Shown here: positions 44,537 through 54,400 of the stretch, piece by piece | Position numbering within the stretch: position 1 is the stretch's first letter | How the letters are laid out: each line of letters begins with the position of its first letter | NCBI GenBank assembly: GCA_963738375.1 | Contig: CAVTWL010000004.1 | Coordinates: 682,001-746,000 of the forward strand | DNA: 64,000 bases | Direction: 5' to 3' | Origin: Bog-159 sp963738375 | GTDB taxonomy: Bacteria > Acidobacteriota > Terriglobia > Bryobacterales > Bryobacteraceae | The notes under the pieces: generated by a model | The model's input: only the letters and a program-made list of their open reading frames with translations | Databases searched by the model: none | What the model was told of the DNA's origin: nothing | Program-made: the position numbers and the translations under genes

Positions 44537-47359
44537 GTGCGTTCTCGTAACGTATTTTTCAACTTTTTGTTTATCCTGCTGGTGGGTTGCGCGGCCTTGT
44601 TGGGCCAGGCGCCCGTTCTCTTCTATAGCGATCTTGTGAGCGCGCCCAATACCGGCGGCGAAAACAACAACGGCGCCTACGTAACGGTTTACGGTAATTA
44701 TTTAGGCACGTCCCAAGGTTCTTCGTCCATTTCGGTGGGCGGGGGGGCCATGGTCAACTGCAAGACCTGGGGCGCACAGTATTTGTGGTATCAGAAAGTC
44801 ACCTGCCAGCTTGGCCCGAATGCCGTTACCGGTAGCATCGCCGTCACGGTTGGCGGCCAACCGTCGAATGCGCTCCCATTCACCGTGGCGGCCGGCAATA
44901 TTTATTTCGTTGCCCCGACGGGTAGCGACAAGAACGCCGGTTCGTTTAGCGCGCCGTGGCAGACTCTGCTTAAGGCGCGCGACACTATGAAGCCGGGGGA
45001 CGTAGCTTACGCGATGAATGGCGTCACGCAATCGACCGACGACGGTTCGGGCTGGGACGCGGCTTTTCTGCTTTCTGGGGGCGGACAGGGAAACTGGTGT
45101 TCGGCGACCGGGAGTCCCCGTGCGTTGGTGGCATATCCGGGGGCCGCAGTGACGATCGGCAACGCCACCGGCGGCCTACCCGATTTCGGGCTTCGCACCA
45201 GCGATTGCCAGGGCAACTGGGTGTTCTCGGGAATCAGTTTCCGGGGACAGAATCCGGCTTTAACCGGCTCGGGCTCCAATTACCGGTTTATCGCCAGCGA
45301 TATCACCTGCCCGAATACGCTGGGAACGGGGGGGAGCGCGTGCTTTGAAACGTCGCAATCGAGCACCATATACTTCTACGGCAACCATGTTTACAATGCG
45401 GGGGCGGCCAATGCTTCGGCGTTGTTCCAGGGTGTTTATTTCTCTACCGACACGAACGAAGTGGATATGGGCTGGAACCAGGTGGAGTACGTTCACGGCT
45501 GCCGCGGCGTCCAGGTGCATTCCTCGCCGTTGGGCAGCGGCGGGGCCAACGACCCAACCGGGCACGACCAGTACAACATTTCGATCCACGACAATACCAT
45601 CCACGATACCCAATGCGATGGCCTGATCGTCGATACGGTGAACCCTGCCGCAGGCCCCGTCAGCATCTACAACAACGTCATCTACAATGCCGGTATCGGA
45701 CCCAACAATCCGGAGAATACCGGCGCCTGGAACTGCATCAATATTCCGGGCGGCACCGAGAATGGTCCGGCGGGGAGCGGAACGGTAGAGATTTTTAACA
45801 ACACGCTCTACGCTTGTGGCACATACGACAATCCGCCTTACGAAAACGACAACAACGCCATTGCCGAAAATGGGGACGAGGCAAAAGGCGCGCCCTCTAT
45901 TTACCTGCATGTGCGCAATAACCTGATGGATTCGGTGACTACTTCGCTGTATCCGGCGGGTGTCCCTTACGTGGTTATCTGGGATGAACTGACCGGCGAG
46001 CCCTGCACCAATTCCCAAGTCTGTCCCTGGTTGTATGGAACTAACAACCTGATGTACGGCGCCGGGAATCCGCTCGAAAACCTGACGGAGATTCTGGCAT
46101 CCATCTCCTCCGATCCGCTCTTCGTCAGCACATCGGCGCCGGATCTGCATCTGACGGCGGGCAGTCCAGCGATTCAAGCCGGGTCCGCGATCGGGCCGAT
46201 GGGCGTGTACGGCGTGAACAATACTGGCCGCGATCACGATGGATTGCAACGCAACTCCACGCCCTCTATCGGCGCGTATGAACTCTCGGGAAGTCCCGCC
46301 AATCCTTCGGTCACCGTTACGCCGCCGCAGGCCAGTCTGCAGGCGGGTCAACAGCAGCAATTTAGCGCCACGGTTACGGGGGGCGGCAATAACTCGGTCA
46401 GTTGGTCGATGAACCCGGTCTTCGGTACGCTTACGGCGGCGGGCCTATACACGTCACCCGCGAGCGCTCCGAGCCCACAATCGGTCGTGATCGTCGCAAC
46501 ATCGATGGCGAACCCCAACGCGGCTGGAACTGCCACGGCAGTAGTCAACCCAAGTCCCGTCGGCCTGACAGTTACTCCCGCGGGTTTCAATCTCGGACCG
46601 AGCCAGGCGCAGCAATTCACGGCGAAGGTTACCGGTTCGAGCAATACGAGCGTAACGTGGTCGATGAATCCCGCCGCCGGGACTTTGTCGGCAAGTGGAT
46701 TGTATACCGCGCCAGCCAACATTTCCAATACCCAAACCGTGACCCTTACCGCGACGTCGGCCGCCGATTTGTCCATAACGGCGACAGCAGTGGTCACGCT
46801 GCTTCCTCCAGGGCAGTACGCCGTCTCTTTCACTTTGGTGGGGAGTTCGTCAGTCAAAGTGAATTGGAATTCACCCGGCGGCGGCCTCAACGATTGGATT
46901 GGTTTTTCGTCGCCGGGCGCGCCATCCTATTGGTACACGACGAACCAAAAAACCGAGGGCGCCGCTGCGGGCAGCTTCACCGCGCCTCTTCCTTCCGCTG
47001 GAATCTGGGAGATCCGCTACTACCTTGGCAACACGTACCGCATTGCCGCGACCAGCGCGCAGTTGGCGGTTGCAGTTTCCGGATACAGCGTCAATGCGAC
47101 ACCGGCGACAGCCGCCGCGGGCGCCGCAGTTACAGTGGTCTGGACCGCACCGGCAGGGAGGCCTGCGGGCGATTCGATTCAGTTGTTGCGTACCGGCTTA
47201 AACGAACTGCACCCCGCTTCGGTGGAGTACGTCAGCGGAGCAGCGGGTACGTTCCAAATCAAGGCGCCGAGCGTGTCGGGGCAATATCAATTGCACTACG
47301 TCTTGAGCGGCAGCGGGTGGATCACGGCGGCACTTGGGCCGGTCATCACCGTGCATTGA
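44537..47359 (+). CDS. Secreted beta-helix protein with TIG-like N-terminus and Ig-like repeats (paralogue 3)
   Basis: 940 residues from GTG 44537 (AAAGGA ~10 bp before); an upstream TTG at 44471 is also in frame. Signal peptide FLFILLVGCAALLGQ, a TIG-like domain, a beta-helix nearly parallel to paralogue 1 (ISIHDNTIHDTQCDGLIVDTV, VEIFNNTLYACGTY), then two Ig-like domains with repeated VTPPQASLQAGQQQQFSATVTG and VTPAGFNLGPSQAQQFTAKVTG motifs, and two more beta-sandwich modules at the end. Only the C-terminal part differs from the other paralogues, as if the same catalytic or binding core carries different surface anchors. It lies on the opposite strand from the rest of the locus. Confidence 0.8.
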   Translation: MRSRNVFFNFLFILLVGCAALLGQAPVLFYSDLVSAPNTGGENNNGAYVTVYGNYLGTSQGSSSISVGGGAMVNCKTWGAQYLWYQKVTCQLGPNAVTGSIAVTVGGQPSNALPFTVAAGNIYFVAPTGSDKNAGSFSAPWQTLLKARDTMKPGDVAYAMNGVTQSTDDGSGWDAAFLLSGGGQGNWCSATGSPRALVAYPGAAVTIGNATGGLPDFGLRTSDCQGNWVFSGISFRGQNPALTGSGSNYRFIASDITCPNTLGTGGSACFETSQSSTIYFYGNHVYNAGAANASALFQGVYFSTDTNEVDMGWNQVEYVHGCRGVQVHSSPLGSGGANDPTGHDQYNISIHDNTIHDTQCDGLIVDTVNPAAGPVSIYNNVIYNAGIGPNNPENTGAWNCINIPGGTENGPAGSGTVEIFNNTLYACGTYDNPPYENDNNAIAENGDEAKGAPSIYLHVRNNLMDSVTTSLYPAGVPYVVIWDELTGEPCTNSQVCPWLYGTNNLMYGAGNPLENLTEILASISSDPLFVSTSAPDLHLTAGSPAIQAGSAIGPMGVYGVNNTGRDHDGLQRNSTPSIGAYELSGSPANPSVTVTPPQASLQAGQQQQFSATVTGGGNNSVSWSMNPVFGTLTAAGLYTSPASAPSPQSVVIVATSMANPNAAGTATAVVNPSPVGLTVTPAGFNLGPSQAQQFTAKVTGSSNTSVTWSMNPAAGTLSASGLYTAPANISNTQTVTLTATSAADLSITATAVVTLLPPGQYAVSFTLVGSSSVKVNWNSPGGGLNDWIGFSSPGAPSYWYTTNQKTEGAAAGSFTAPLPSAGIWEIRYYLGNTYRIAATSAQLAVAVSGYSVNATPATAAAGAAVTVVWTAPAGRPAGDSIQLLRTGLNELHPASVEYVSGAAGTFQIKAPSVSGQYQLHYVLSGSGWITAALGPVITVH

Positions 47360-47376
47360 CTGGGCCAGGCGCCGAT

Positions 47377-48282
47377 TTACTGACCGGCCGCCCGTTTATG
47401 TGGCGACCGCGATTCCGAGCCTGTCTTACGCGCCAGGAGGCGGGCGGTAAACGCCTCCGCCGGAGCTTGCGCCAAGTCAAGTTCCACACAACTCTGGGTT
47501 ACATGCGACGTTTCGACGGTCGCGCTCCGGTCTCCAAACGCCGCCAGAAGCGCGTTGTCGCAGATCGCATTGATGATTCGCGGCACGCCTTCCGACAGAC
47601 GCGCGATCAACTCGACGGCCTGGATGGAGAAGGGAGTTCTGGCGGCGCGGCCTGTTTGCGCTTTCGACCACCGGCAGGCGATGTAATGGCCCACTTCCGG
47701 AGGAGTCAGCGGGCGCAGGTCCACGCGGAGAGCGATTCGCTGCTTTACCTGGGCGCAGTCGGCGCGATTCAGGCGAGTCCGCATCTCAGGCTGGCCGGCC
47801 AAGACGATCTGCATTAATTTCTCCGAGCCGCATTCCAGGTTGCTGAGTACACGCACTTCTTCTAACGCTTTGGCAGTCAGTTTGTGCGCTTCGTCGACGA
47901 TCAGCACCGCGGTTTTTCCCTCGTCCCGCAGCCGAGTCAGATGTTTCTCGATCGCCGCCAGCCGCCGCTGCCTACTACCTAAAGCGCCGCACATGCTGAA
48001 GCTCAAGACCACGCTTTCCAAAAAGCCGCGAGCGTCATTCATAGGATTGGACACAAGGGCTAACTGCACGTCATCATGCGGCAGGCGCTCCCTCACACAC
48101 GCCAAGAGGTTGGTCTTACCCGTACCCGCTTGTCCCAAGAGCAGAATTAATCCTTTGCGCTCCAGTACTCCATAGCACAGTGCCGCCAATGCCTCGCGGT
48201 GGCATTCGGAGAGGTATAACATCGATGGATCGGATGTGAGGCTGAATGGTTTTTTCGCGAGGCCAAATGATTTCAGGTACAT
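47377..48282 (-). CDS. ExeA-like AAA ATPase (second copy)
   Basis: 301 residues. Starts MYLKSFGLAKKPFSLTSDPSMLYLSECHREALAALC, close to the copy at 38163-39089. Walker A GQAGTGKTN, Walker B VLIVDEAHKLT and GVPRIINAICDNALLAAFGDRS are intact, so it should be active. It is a single-gene unit with its own promoter and leader element (48306-48416), converging on beta-helix paralogue 3 with 17 bp between stops. It probably shares the role of the first copy in exopolysaccharide secretion. Confidence 0.88.
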   Translation of the reverse strand: MYLKSFGLAKKPFSLTSDPSMLYLSECHREALAALCYGVLERKGLILLLGQAGTGKTNLLACVRERLPHDDVQLALVSNPMNDARGFLESVVLSFSMCGALGSRQRRLAAIEKHLTRLRDEGKTAVLIVDEAHKLTAKALEEVRVLSNLECGSEKLMQIVLAGQPEMRTRLNRADCAQVKQRIALRVDLRPLTPPEVGHYIACRWSKAQTGRAARTPFSIQAVELIARLSEGVPRIINAICDNALLAAFGDRSATVETSHVTQSCVELDLAQAPAEAFTARLLARKTGSESRSPHKRAAGQ

Positions 48283-48305
48283 TGCGCATGTTCTCCCGCC
48301 AGCGG

Positions 48306-48325
48306 GCGGCCTTCGGCCCCACCTG
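48306..48325 (-). promoter_or_regulatory. Conserved leader element, copy 3 (GAA-loop hairpin)
   Basis: RNA reading CAGGUGGGGCCGAAGGCCGC, 17/20 with copies 1 and 2. The U-to-C change turns the G-U pair of the other copies into G-C, so GGCC-GAA-GGCC is a perfect stem: a change that keeps the structure. Lies ~24 nt before the ATPase start codon. Confidence 0.6.
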
Positions 48326-48387
48326 CCAAAACTCAGGAGTGGAATATACCTCGAACACTGAGCCGGACTTACTTGGGTACTTGAAGT

Positions 48388-48416
48388 ATAATGCTCTACT
48401 TAGTTACAGTTGTCAA
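48388..48416 (-). promoter_or_regulatory. Sigma70-like promoter, copy 3 of the exopolysaccharide promoter repeat
   Basis: On the minus strand: TTGACA (48416-48411), 17 bp, CATTAT (48393-48388); a better hexamer, TATACT, lies at 20 bp. The plus-strand block ACAGTTGTCAATGC is identical to the other copies. Reads toward the second ExeA-like gene. Confidence 0.6.
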
Positions 48417-48550
48417 TGCAAAAAGCGACTGTTTCTGGAAAGCTTGGAAGGCAAGGAAAACTCTTAGGATTGCGGGCATTTGTACTAGCAATGCCGCTTT
48501 GCTTGTAGCAGTGACGCGCCGGCGCGACCAACGCACTACAATAAGTCGAT

Positions 48551-51379
48551 ATGCGAGTCACGATTCCTGGCGCAATCTCGATAGCGCCAATTCTCATCGC
48601 GCTAACAACTTACGGTCAGTTGCGACACCCAGTCTCCGCGCCGGAACAATCCGCGCCTGAGCCCGTCACTTTCCGCATCGTTTTCGGCTATCAGCGCACC
48701 GCCCCGAAAATCTATGACGGCCGGCTCCGGGTCACTGGCGGTGTTCTGCGTGGCATGGAGCCGTGGCGCTTTCTGCAAGGCGATGCTCTGACTGGAGCGG
48801 ATGCCTGGAAGCTGCAGATCCGCCGCATCACCTTTGCCAGCGAGCCGGATGCGCCGTCAGCCATGGCCGGAGGCGGATTCCCGTTGAATATTGTCCCCGC
48901 CGGCATCTTCGTTACGGTCGACTCTACCGCTAACTCCGTCGCTTTCGAAACCAAACAGGGCAACTTTTCGGTTCGGCTGGCGGATTTGCAGTATGGCCGG
49001 GATCTCTGGTTTCTCGATGGCGATGTGCAGGTGGAGCGGGTTCCGGCGGCCGTGCGCAGCTCGCCGAAGAATTCAGAAGAGCATGATTTCCCGTCCATCG
49101 CCGTTACGCGGACCGGAGAACTCTGGACTGCTTGGCAAGCCTATCAGGATCGCGGCGACAACGTGTATGTCCGCCGGCAAGGCGCCGAGCCCGTCCGCCT
49201 GACTAGCGCCAAGGGGGATATCTTCCGCACTTCCATCGCCGAAGATCCGGAGGGGCGGATTCACGTGGTCTGGTCGGAGCGGCTGGGTGAAGCGTGGAAT
49301 CTTTACGAGCGCATCTTCGATGGGCACGATTGGTCGAGCCGGGCGCAAATCACTCGCGGCCGCGCGCCCAATATTTATCACAAGCTTGTGGCGGGACGCG
49401 CCGCTCTGGACCTGGTATGGGTGGGACACGAAGGCGGACAATCGTATCTCTATCTTTCCTCGTACAGTCGCTCGGGCGGCTGGTCCGAGCCGAGCCGGAT
49501 TGGCGGACCCAGCGTTTGGAGTCCCGATGCCGCGTTCGATAACGAAGGCAACCTGCACGCCGCATGGGATAGCTATCAGGCGGGCAACTACGACATTTTC
49601 TATCGCCGCATCGCCGCGGACGGCACGCCGGCCCCGATCGAGCAAATCACCAAGGGTCCTTCATTCGAGGCGCATCCGTCGCTCGCCGTGGATGGTCAGG
49701 GACGCCCCTGGCTTGCGTTCGATCGCTCGGGCGCGAATTGGGGAAAGGACTGGAGCCATGAAGACCAGAACCGCTCGACCGTGCTCTACAAGGACCGTTC
49801 CATCCTCGTACTGGTGAAGGATCAAGGCGTCTGGAAGGAAGGCCCCGACCTTGCTGCCGCCGTGCCCGACCGGCTGCGCCGCTACTGGCAGCTTCCGCAT
49901 CTTGCCGCCGACGGCACGGGCCGCATCTGGGCGCTCTTCCAGATCCGCACCAGCGCCGTCCTGCAGCGCATCGACTATTGGTCCGCCGCCGCATGTTGGG
50001 ATCTGTATCTCGCCACCATCGACCATGGAGTATGGCAAATGGCGGCGATCGTTCCCAATTCCGCGGGCCGCAACGAAGCGCCCTTCCAGATTGCCGCCGC
50101 GGCGCACAGCGTGCATATGACTTGGGCCACCGATGGCCGCGATCCCGGCAAATCCGCCGCCAGCTACCAGGCCGGCACCATGGTGCATTACGATATTTTC
50201 AGCGCGCAGGCTTCCGCGCCCTCGCCCTCCGGAGTTCCCGAACTCACCACTTACCGCGAAGCCGGCACGCCGCCGCAGATCATGCATCCGCATGAACGGG
50301 ACGACGTGAGCCGTATCCGCGATTACCGTCTCCACGTGGGCGCCAACTCGTATCGCATCTTGCGCGGCGACTTCCATCGCCACACCGATATCTCCAACGA
50401 CGGCGCGGGCGATGGCTCGCTGGAAGACTACTATCGCTACATGCTCGACGCGGCCGCAATGGATACCGGCATCGTCACCGATCACAACATGGGCGGAGAT
50501 ATCGAATACAACTGGTGGCGTACCGAAAAGTTCTACGACTTATTCGTCATTCCCGGGCGCTTCACTCCGCTCTTCGGTTATGAGCGTAGCGTCAACTATC
50601 CCAACGGGCACCGCAACGTGGTCTTCGATCATCGGGGCGTCCGCACCCTGCCGGTCGGCGCCGAAGAGAATTCGGCGAAGGTGGACAGCGGGAGCATACT
50701 CTATCCCTATCTGCGCCAGAACCGCGGTATCTGCATGGAACACTCGCTCGCTACCGGGCAGGGAACCGACTGGCGAGACAACGATCAGGAGTTGGAACCG
50801 CTGGTAGAGATTTATCAGGGTTACCACGCCGCCTATGAAGCGGAGGGCGCACCGCGGGCGGAGAACGGAGGCAACCACCTGCTGGTGCACGGCGCTTATG
50901 AACCGGCTGGTTTCTTTTGGAACGCGCTGAACAAAGGATACAAGCTAGGCGTACAGGCCAGCTCCGATCACATTTCCACACATGTCAGCTATGCCATGAT
51001 CCTGACACCCGATGTAAGCCGCTCGGCGATTGTCGATAACATGCGCCAGCGCCACGCTTACGCGGCCACGGATAACATCATCGTGGACTTTCAGGCCGTC
51101 GATACGGATGGTAGCGCGCATCTTATGGGCGACATCGTCACGGGCTCGCGCAGCCTGCGCCTCCGCGTTCGCGTACAAGGAACCGACACACTCACGCGGC
51201 TCGAATTGGTCCGCAACGCTGCCGTTATTTACAACATATCCGGCGATGGAAAGAAAGACGCCGCCTTCGAGTTCCGCGATACGGCGCCTCTGGAGGGTAC
51301 GAATTGGTATTACCTTCGCGTCACCCAAATGGATCGTAATTTGGCCTGGAGTTCCCCAATCTGGGTCACTTACCGGTAG
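48551..51379 (+). CDS. Secreted beta-propeller protein with C-terminal PHP/DUF3604-like metallohydrolase domain
   Basis: 942 residues. N-terminal hydrophobic segment (likely signal). Residues ~175-560 hold repeated blades such as EDPEGRIHVVWSERLGEAWNLYERIF, DNEGNLHAAWDSYQAGNYDIFYRR and VDGQGRPWLAFDRSG, a beta-propeller. Residues ~600-850 have GDFHRHTDIS, VTDHNMGG, and later HLLVHGAYEP and QASSDHIS, the histidine/aspartate metal motifs of PHP-like DUF3604 proteins. A short beta-domain ends it. A secreted or periplasmic metal-dependent hydrolase or phosphoesterase is the best guess. It sits beside an Oar-like receptor gene, so the two may work in the use of one substrate. Confidence 0.72.
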   Translation: MRVTIPGAISIAPILIALTTYGQLRHPVSAPEQSAPEPVTFRIVFGYQRTAPKIYDGRLRVTGGVLRGMEPWRFLQGDALTGADAWKLQIRRITFASEPDAPSAMAGGGFPLNIVPAGIFVTVDSTANSVAFETKQGNFSVRLADLQYGRDLWFLDGDVQVERVPAAVRSSPKNSEEHDFPSIAVTRTGELWTAWQAYQDRGDNVYVRRQGAEPVRLTSAKGDIFRTSIAEDPEGRIHVVWSERLGEAWNLYERIFDGHDWSSRAQITRGRAPNIYHKLVAGRAALDLVWVGHEGGQSYLYLSSYSRSGGWSEPSRIGGPSVWSPDAAFDNEGNLHAAWDSYQAGNYDIFYRRIAADGTPAPIEQITKGPSFEAHPSLAVDGQGRPWLAFDRSGANWGKDWSHEDQNRSTVLYKDRSILVLVKDQGVWKEGPDLAAAVPDRLRRYWQLPHLAADGTGRIWALFQIRTSAVLQRIDYWSAAACWDLYLATIDHGVWQMAAIVPNSAGRNEAPFQIAAAAHSVHMTWATDGRDPGKSAASYQAGTMVHYDIFSAQASAPSPSGVPELTTYREAGTPPQIMHPHERDDVSRIRDYRLHVGANSYRILRGDFHRHTDISNDGAGDGSLEDYYRYMLDAAAMDTGIVTDHNMGGDIEYNWWRTEKFYDLFVIPGRFTPLFGYERSVNYPNGHRNVVFDHRGVRTLPVGAEENSAKVDSGSILYPYLRQNRGICMEHSLATGQGTDWRDNDQELEPLVEIYQGYHAAYEAEGAPRAENGGNHLLVHGAYEPAGFFWNALNKGYKLGVQASSDHISTHVSYAMILTPDVSRSAIVDNMRQRHAYAATDNIIVDFQAVDTDGSAHLMGDIVTGSRSLRLRVRVQGTDTLTRLELVRNAAVIYNISGDGKKDAAFEFRDTAPLEGTNWYYLRVTQMDRNLAWSSPIWVTYR

Positions 51380-51487
51380 CCAGCCAAACTGCGCGGTAGA
51401 AATTACATTGTCATAACCTGGATGTAACTCGTTTGTCACCGATTCTGCCTTGCCGCCGTGATAGCTTCGGCAAGAGGTTCGATCATA

Positions 51488-54400
51488 GTGTTTCGCATAG
51501 CCGCGCTACTAGTTTTCAGCACCCTATTGTTGACGCCCTGCTATGGGCAGTTTGAAACGGCCGAAGTGCTCGGTACAGTCACCGACGCACAAGGCGCAGC
51601 GGTCCCGAAGGCCGTTGTTACCCTAACGAACGAAGCGACTCGTATCGCCGCCAAAGCGACTACCAGCGGCGAGGGCGATTTCCGGTTTGCGGAAGTCCGC
51701 GTGGGCAAGTATACGCTATCCGCCGAAGCGCCTGGATTTTCGAAAGCCGTGGCCGCCGGCGTTGCGGTCGATGTGAACGCCCGGCAGCGCGTGGACCTGA
51801 TCATGCAGGTGGGGCAGGTCAGTCAGTCGGTCGATGTCGTGGGCGCCGCCTCGGCTCTCCAGACGGATTCGAGCGAGCGGGGCCAGGTGGTAAATACCCA
51901 GCAGATAGTCGACCTCCCGCTAAATGGCCGCGATTACGCCGATCTTGCCCTCCTCGCAACCAATACGGTGAAATCGCCGATCGCACTTTCGTTCTCGCCC
52001 AGCGGCACCCCGCGTGAAGGCGCCTTCAACGTCAACGGAATGCGCAGCACTTACAACAGCTTTCTTTTGGATGGCCTCGACAATAATGCGTACGGCACCA
52101 GCAACCAAGGCTATTCCGCACAGGTCGTGCAGCCCTCGCCCGACGCCATTGCCGAATTCAAGGTTATCACTTCAAACTACAGCGCCGAATACGGCCGTGT
52201 TGGCGGCGCAGTGGTGAATGCGGTCATGAAATCCGGCACCAATCAAATTCACGGCGTGGCTTACGATTTTCTCCGCAACACCGATCTGAATGCGGTCGGC
52301 TTCACCTTCAGTCCATCCGTCTTTCTTAAGCCTGCTCTACAACGCAATCAGTTCGGCGCTGCTCTCGGTGGGCCGTTCATCAAAAACAAGCTCTTCTGGT
52401 TCGCCGACTACGAAGGTTACCGCCAGCTTCAGCGTTATCTGAACTTTGACTCGATCCCCAGCATGACCGATCGCGCCGGAGTTCTCCCGGTGACGGTGGT
52501 CGATCCGATCACGCAAAAAGTTTATCCCGCCGGCACTCAAATTCCGATCCAGCAACTGAATCCCTTCGCCTATTACGCCCTCAGCAACCTTCCTCCAACC
52601 AACGCGAACGGAACCAGCCGATCGAACAACGACGAAGCCCTTCTCCTCATTCGCGATTACAGCGACAAGTACGACGCCCGCATCGATGACCAAATCAACG
52701 AGAAAATGAACGCTTTCCTACGCTTCAGCCAGCGCAAGGATCTGCAGTATTACGCGCCCGATTTGACCGGCCCATCGGGGGGCGACGGCAACGGTTACAT
52801 ACACGCCATCGATCAAAATGCATCGGCGGGATATACCTGGGCCTTGTCTCCCTCTGCGGTGCTTGAAGCCCGTTTTGGATTCAGCCATGTTCTGGCCGGC
52901 AAAGCACCTCCTTATCTCGGCGGACCAAGCCTCCAATCGCTGTTCGGCTTCGAAGGTCTGCCCACCAGCTCGGACCTCACCGGTGGCCTGAACACTCAAA
53001 CTATTAGCGGATTCGCCACTTCCCTCGGCCGCCAGACCAGTAATCCGCAGTTTCAGAATCCCACTTCCTTCGATCCCAAATTGAATTTCTCGAAGTCCAT
53101 CGGCCGTCATTCCATGAGCACCGGTTACGAACTGACCATCATCCGCACCGAAGTGCTGGACGTCAATCCGTTGTACGGCCAGGATACCTACAATGGCCAA
53201 TTCAGCAAACCCACCTGCGCCGAATTGGGTCAGGCCGCGGGCTGTTCCATTAAATCCGACTCTACCAGTTACAACCTGGCCGATTTCATCTTCGGTGTGC
53301 CCAGCAGCATCAACTTAGGCAATAACTTCGTATCTAACTTACGTCAGCATGTAAATGCTCTCTATGTTCAGGACGACTGGCGAGTCACCTCAAAGTTCAC
53401 CCTGAATGCCGGCCTGCGCTGGGAATTCGCCACCCCGCTCTGGGACCGCGACAACAACTGGTCGAACTTCGACCCCGCCACCCAAACCATGATTCGGGCA
53501 AGAAGCGGCAGCCTTTACAACCGCGCGCTGGTCAATCCCGATTATTCCGACTGGGGCCCGCGCCTCGGCTTTGCTTATAACTTCGCTCCGAAGACGGTCC
53601 TCCGCGGCGGATATGGGATCAGTTACGACTTCTTCAACCGTGTGGGCAGCGCGATTGAAGGCATCAACGCGCCGGAAGCGATTTTCGGCGTCCTCAGCCA
53701 GACCGCGCCGCAAGGCGGCCCGCTGCCCGCCGGCTTCCTGACCACCATCGACAGCTTCACCACCGGCATCGCCAACCCATCCAACTTTAAGCCGCTGACT
53801 GCCAACGTGGACTACATCCCCGCGAATTCCAAGTCGCCTTATATTCAGAATTGGTTCCTGTCGGTGCAGCGCGAGATCGCCGAGGATACAGTGTTTGAAC
53901 TTTCTTACAACGGAAATCACAGCCTGCGCCTGCCGATCATCGCCGACTACAACGAAGCAGCCCCCAATCAACCGGGCGCGGCCCTCTCCTATCAGAAGCG
54001 CGCACCGATTCCAACGTACGGTCCCATCACGTGGGTCGACCCAGCCGGCGACAACCACTACGACGGGCTCTCCGCGCGCTTCGAACACCGTTTCACCTCC
54101 GGGCTTTACCTGCTCAATTCGTTCACCTGGGGACATGCCATCGGGGACTCCGAGCAGGCTCTCGAGTACTACGCCGGCTACGTCGAAGCCAACCCGCAAA
54201 ACATCCATAACCTTGCCGCCGAAGTCGGTCCCTCCAGCTTCGATGTAAAGTTCAATAACGTAACCAGCGTCGTCTACGATCTTCCCTTCGGCCGTGGCCG
54301 CCGCTTTGGATCGGATATCCACCCGGCGCTCGACGCATTGCTCGGCGGCTGGGAGCTCAACACCATCAATACGGCCCACACCGGCACGCCGCTGAATGTG

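Noticed and set aside
16030..48282. Exosortase/PEP-CTERM system, suggested by the ExeA-like (XrtA-associated) ATPases and tyrosine kinase
   Set aside because: No exosortase-like membrane protein and no PEP-CTERM tail on any secreted protein in the window; the ATPases also occur in plain Wzx/Wzy loci.
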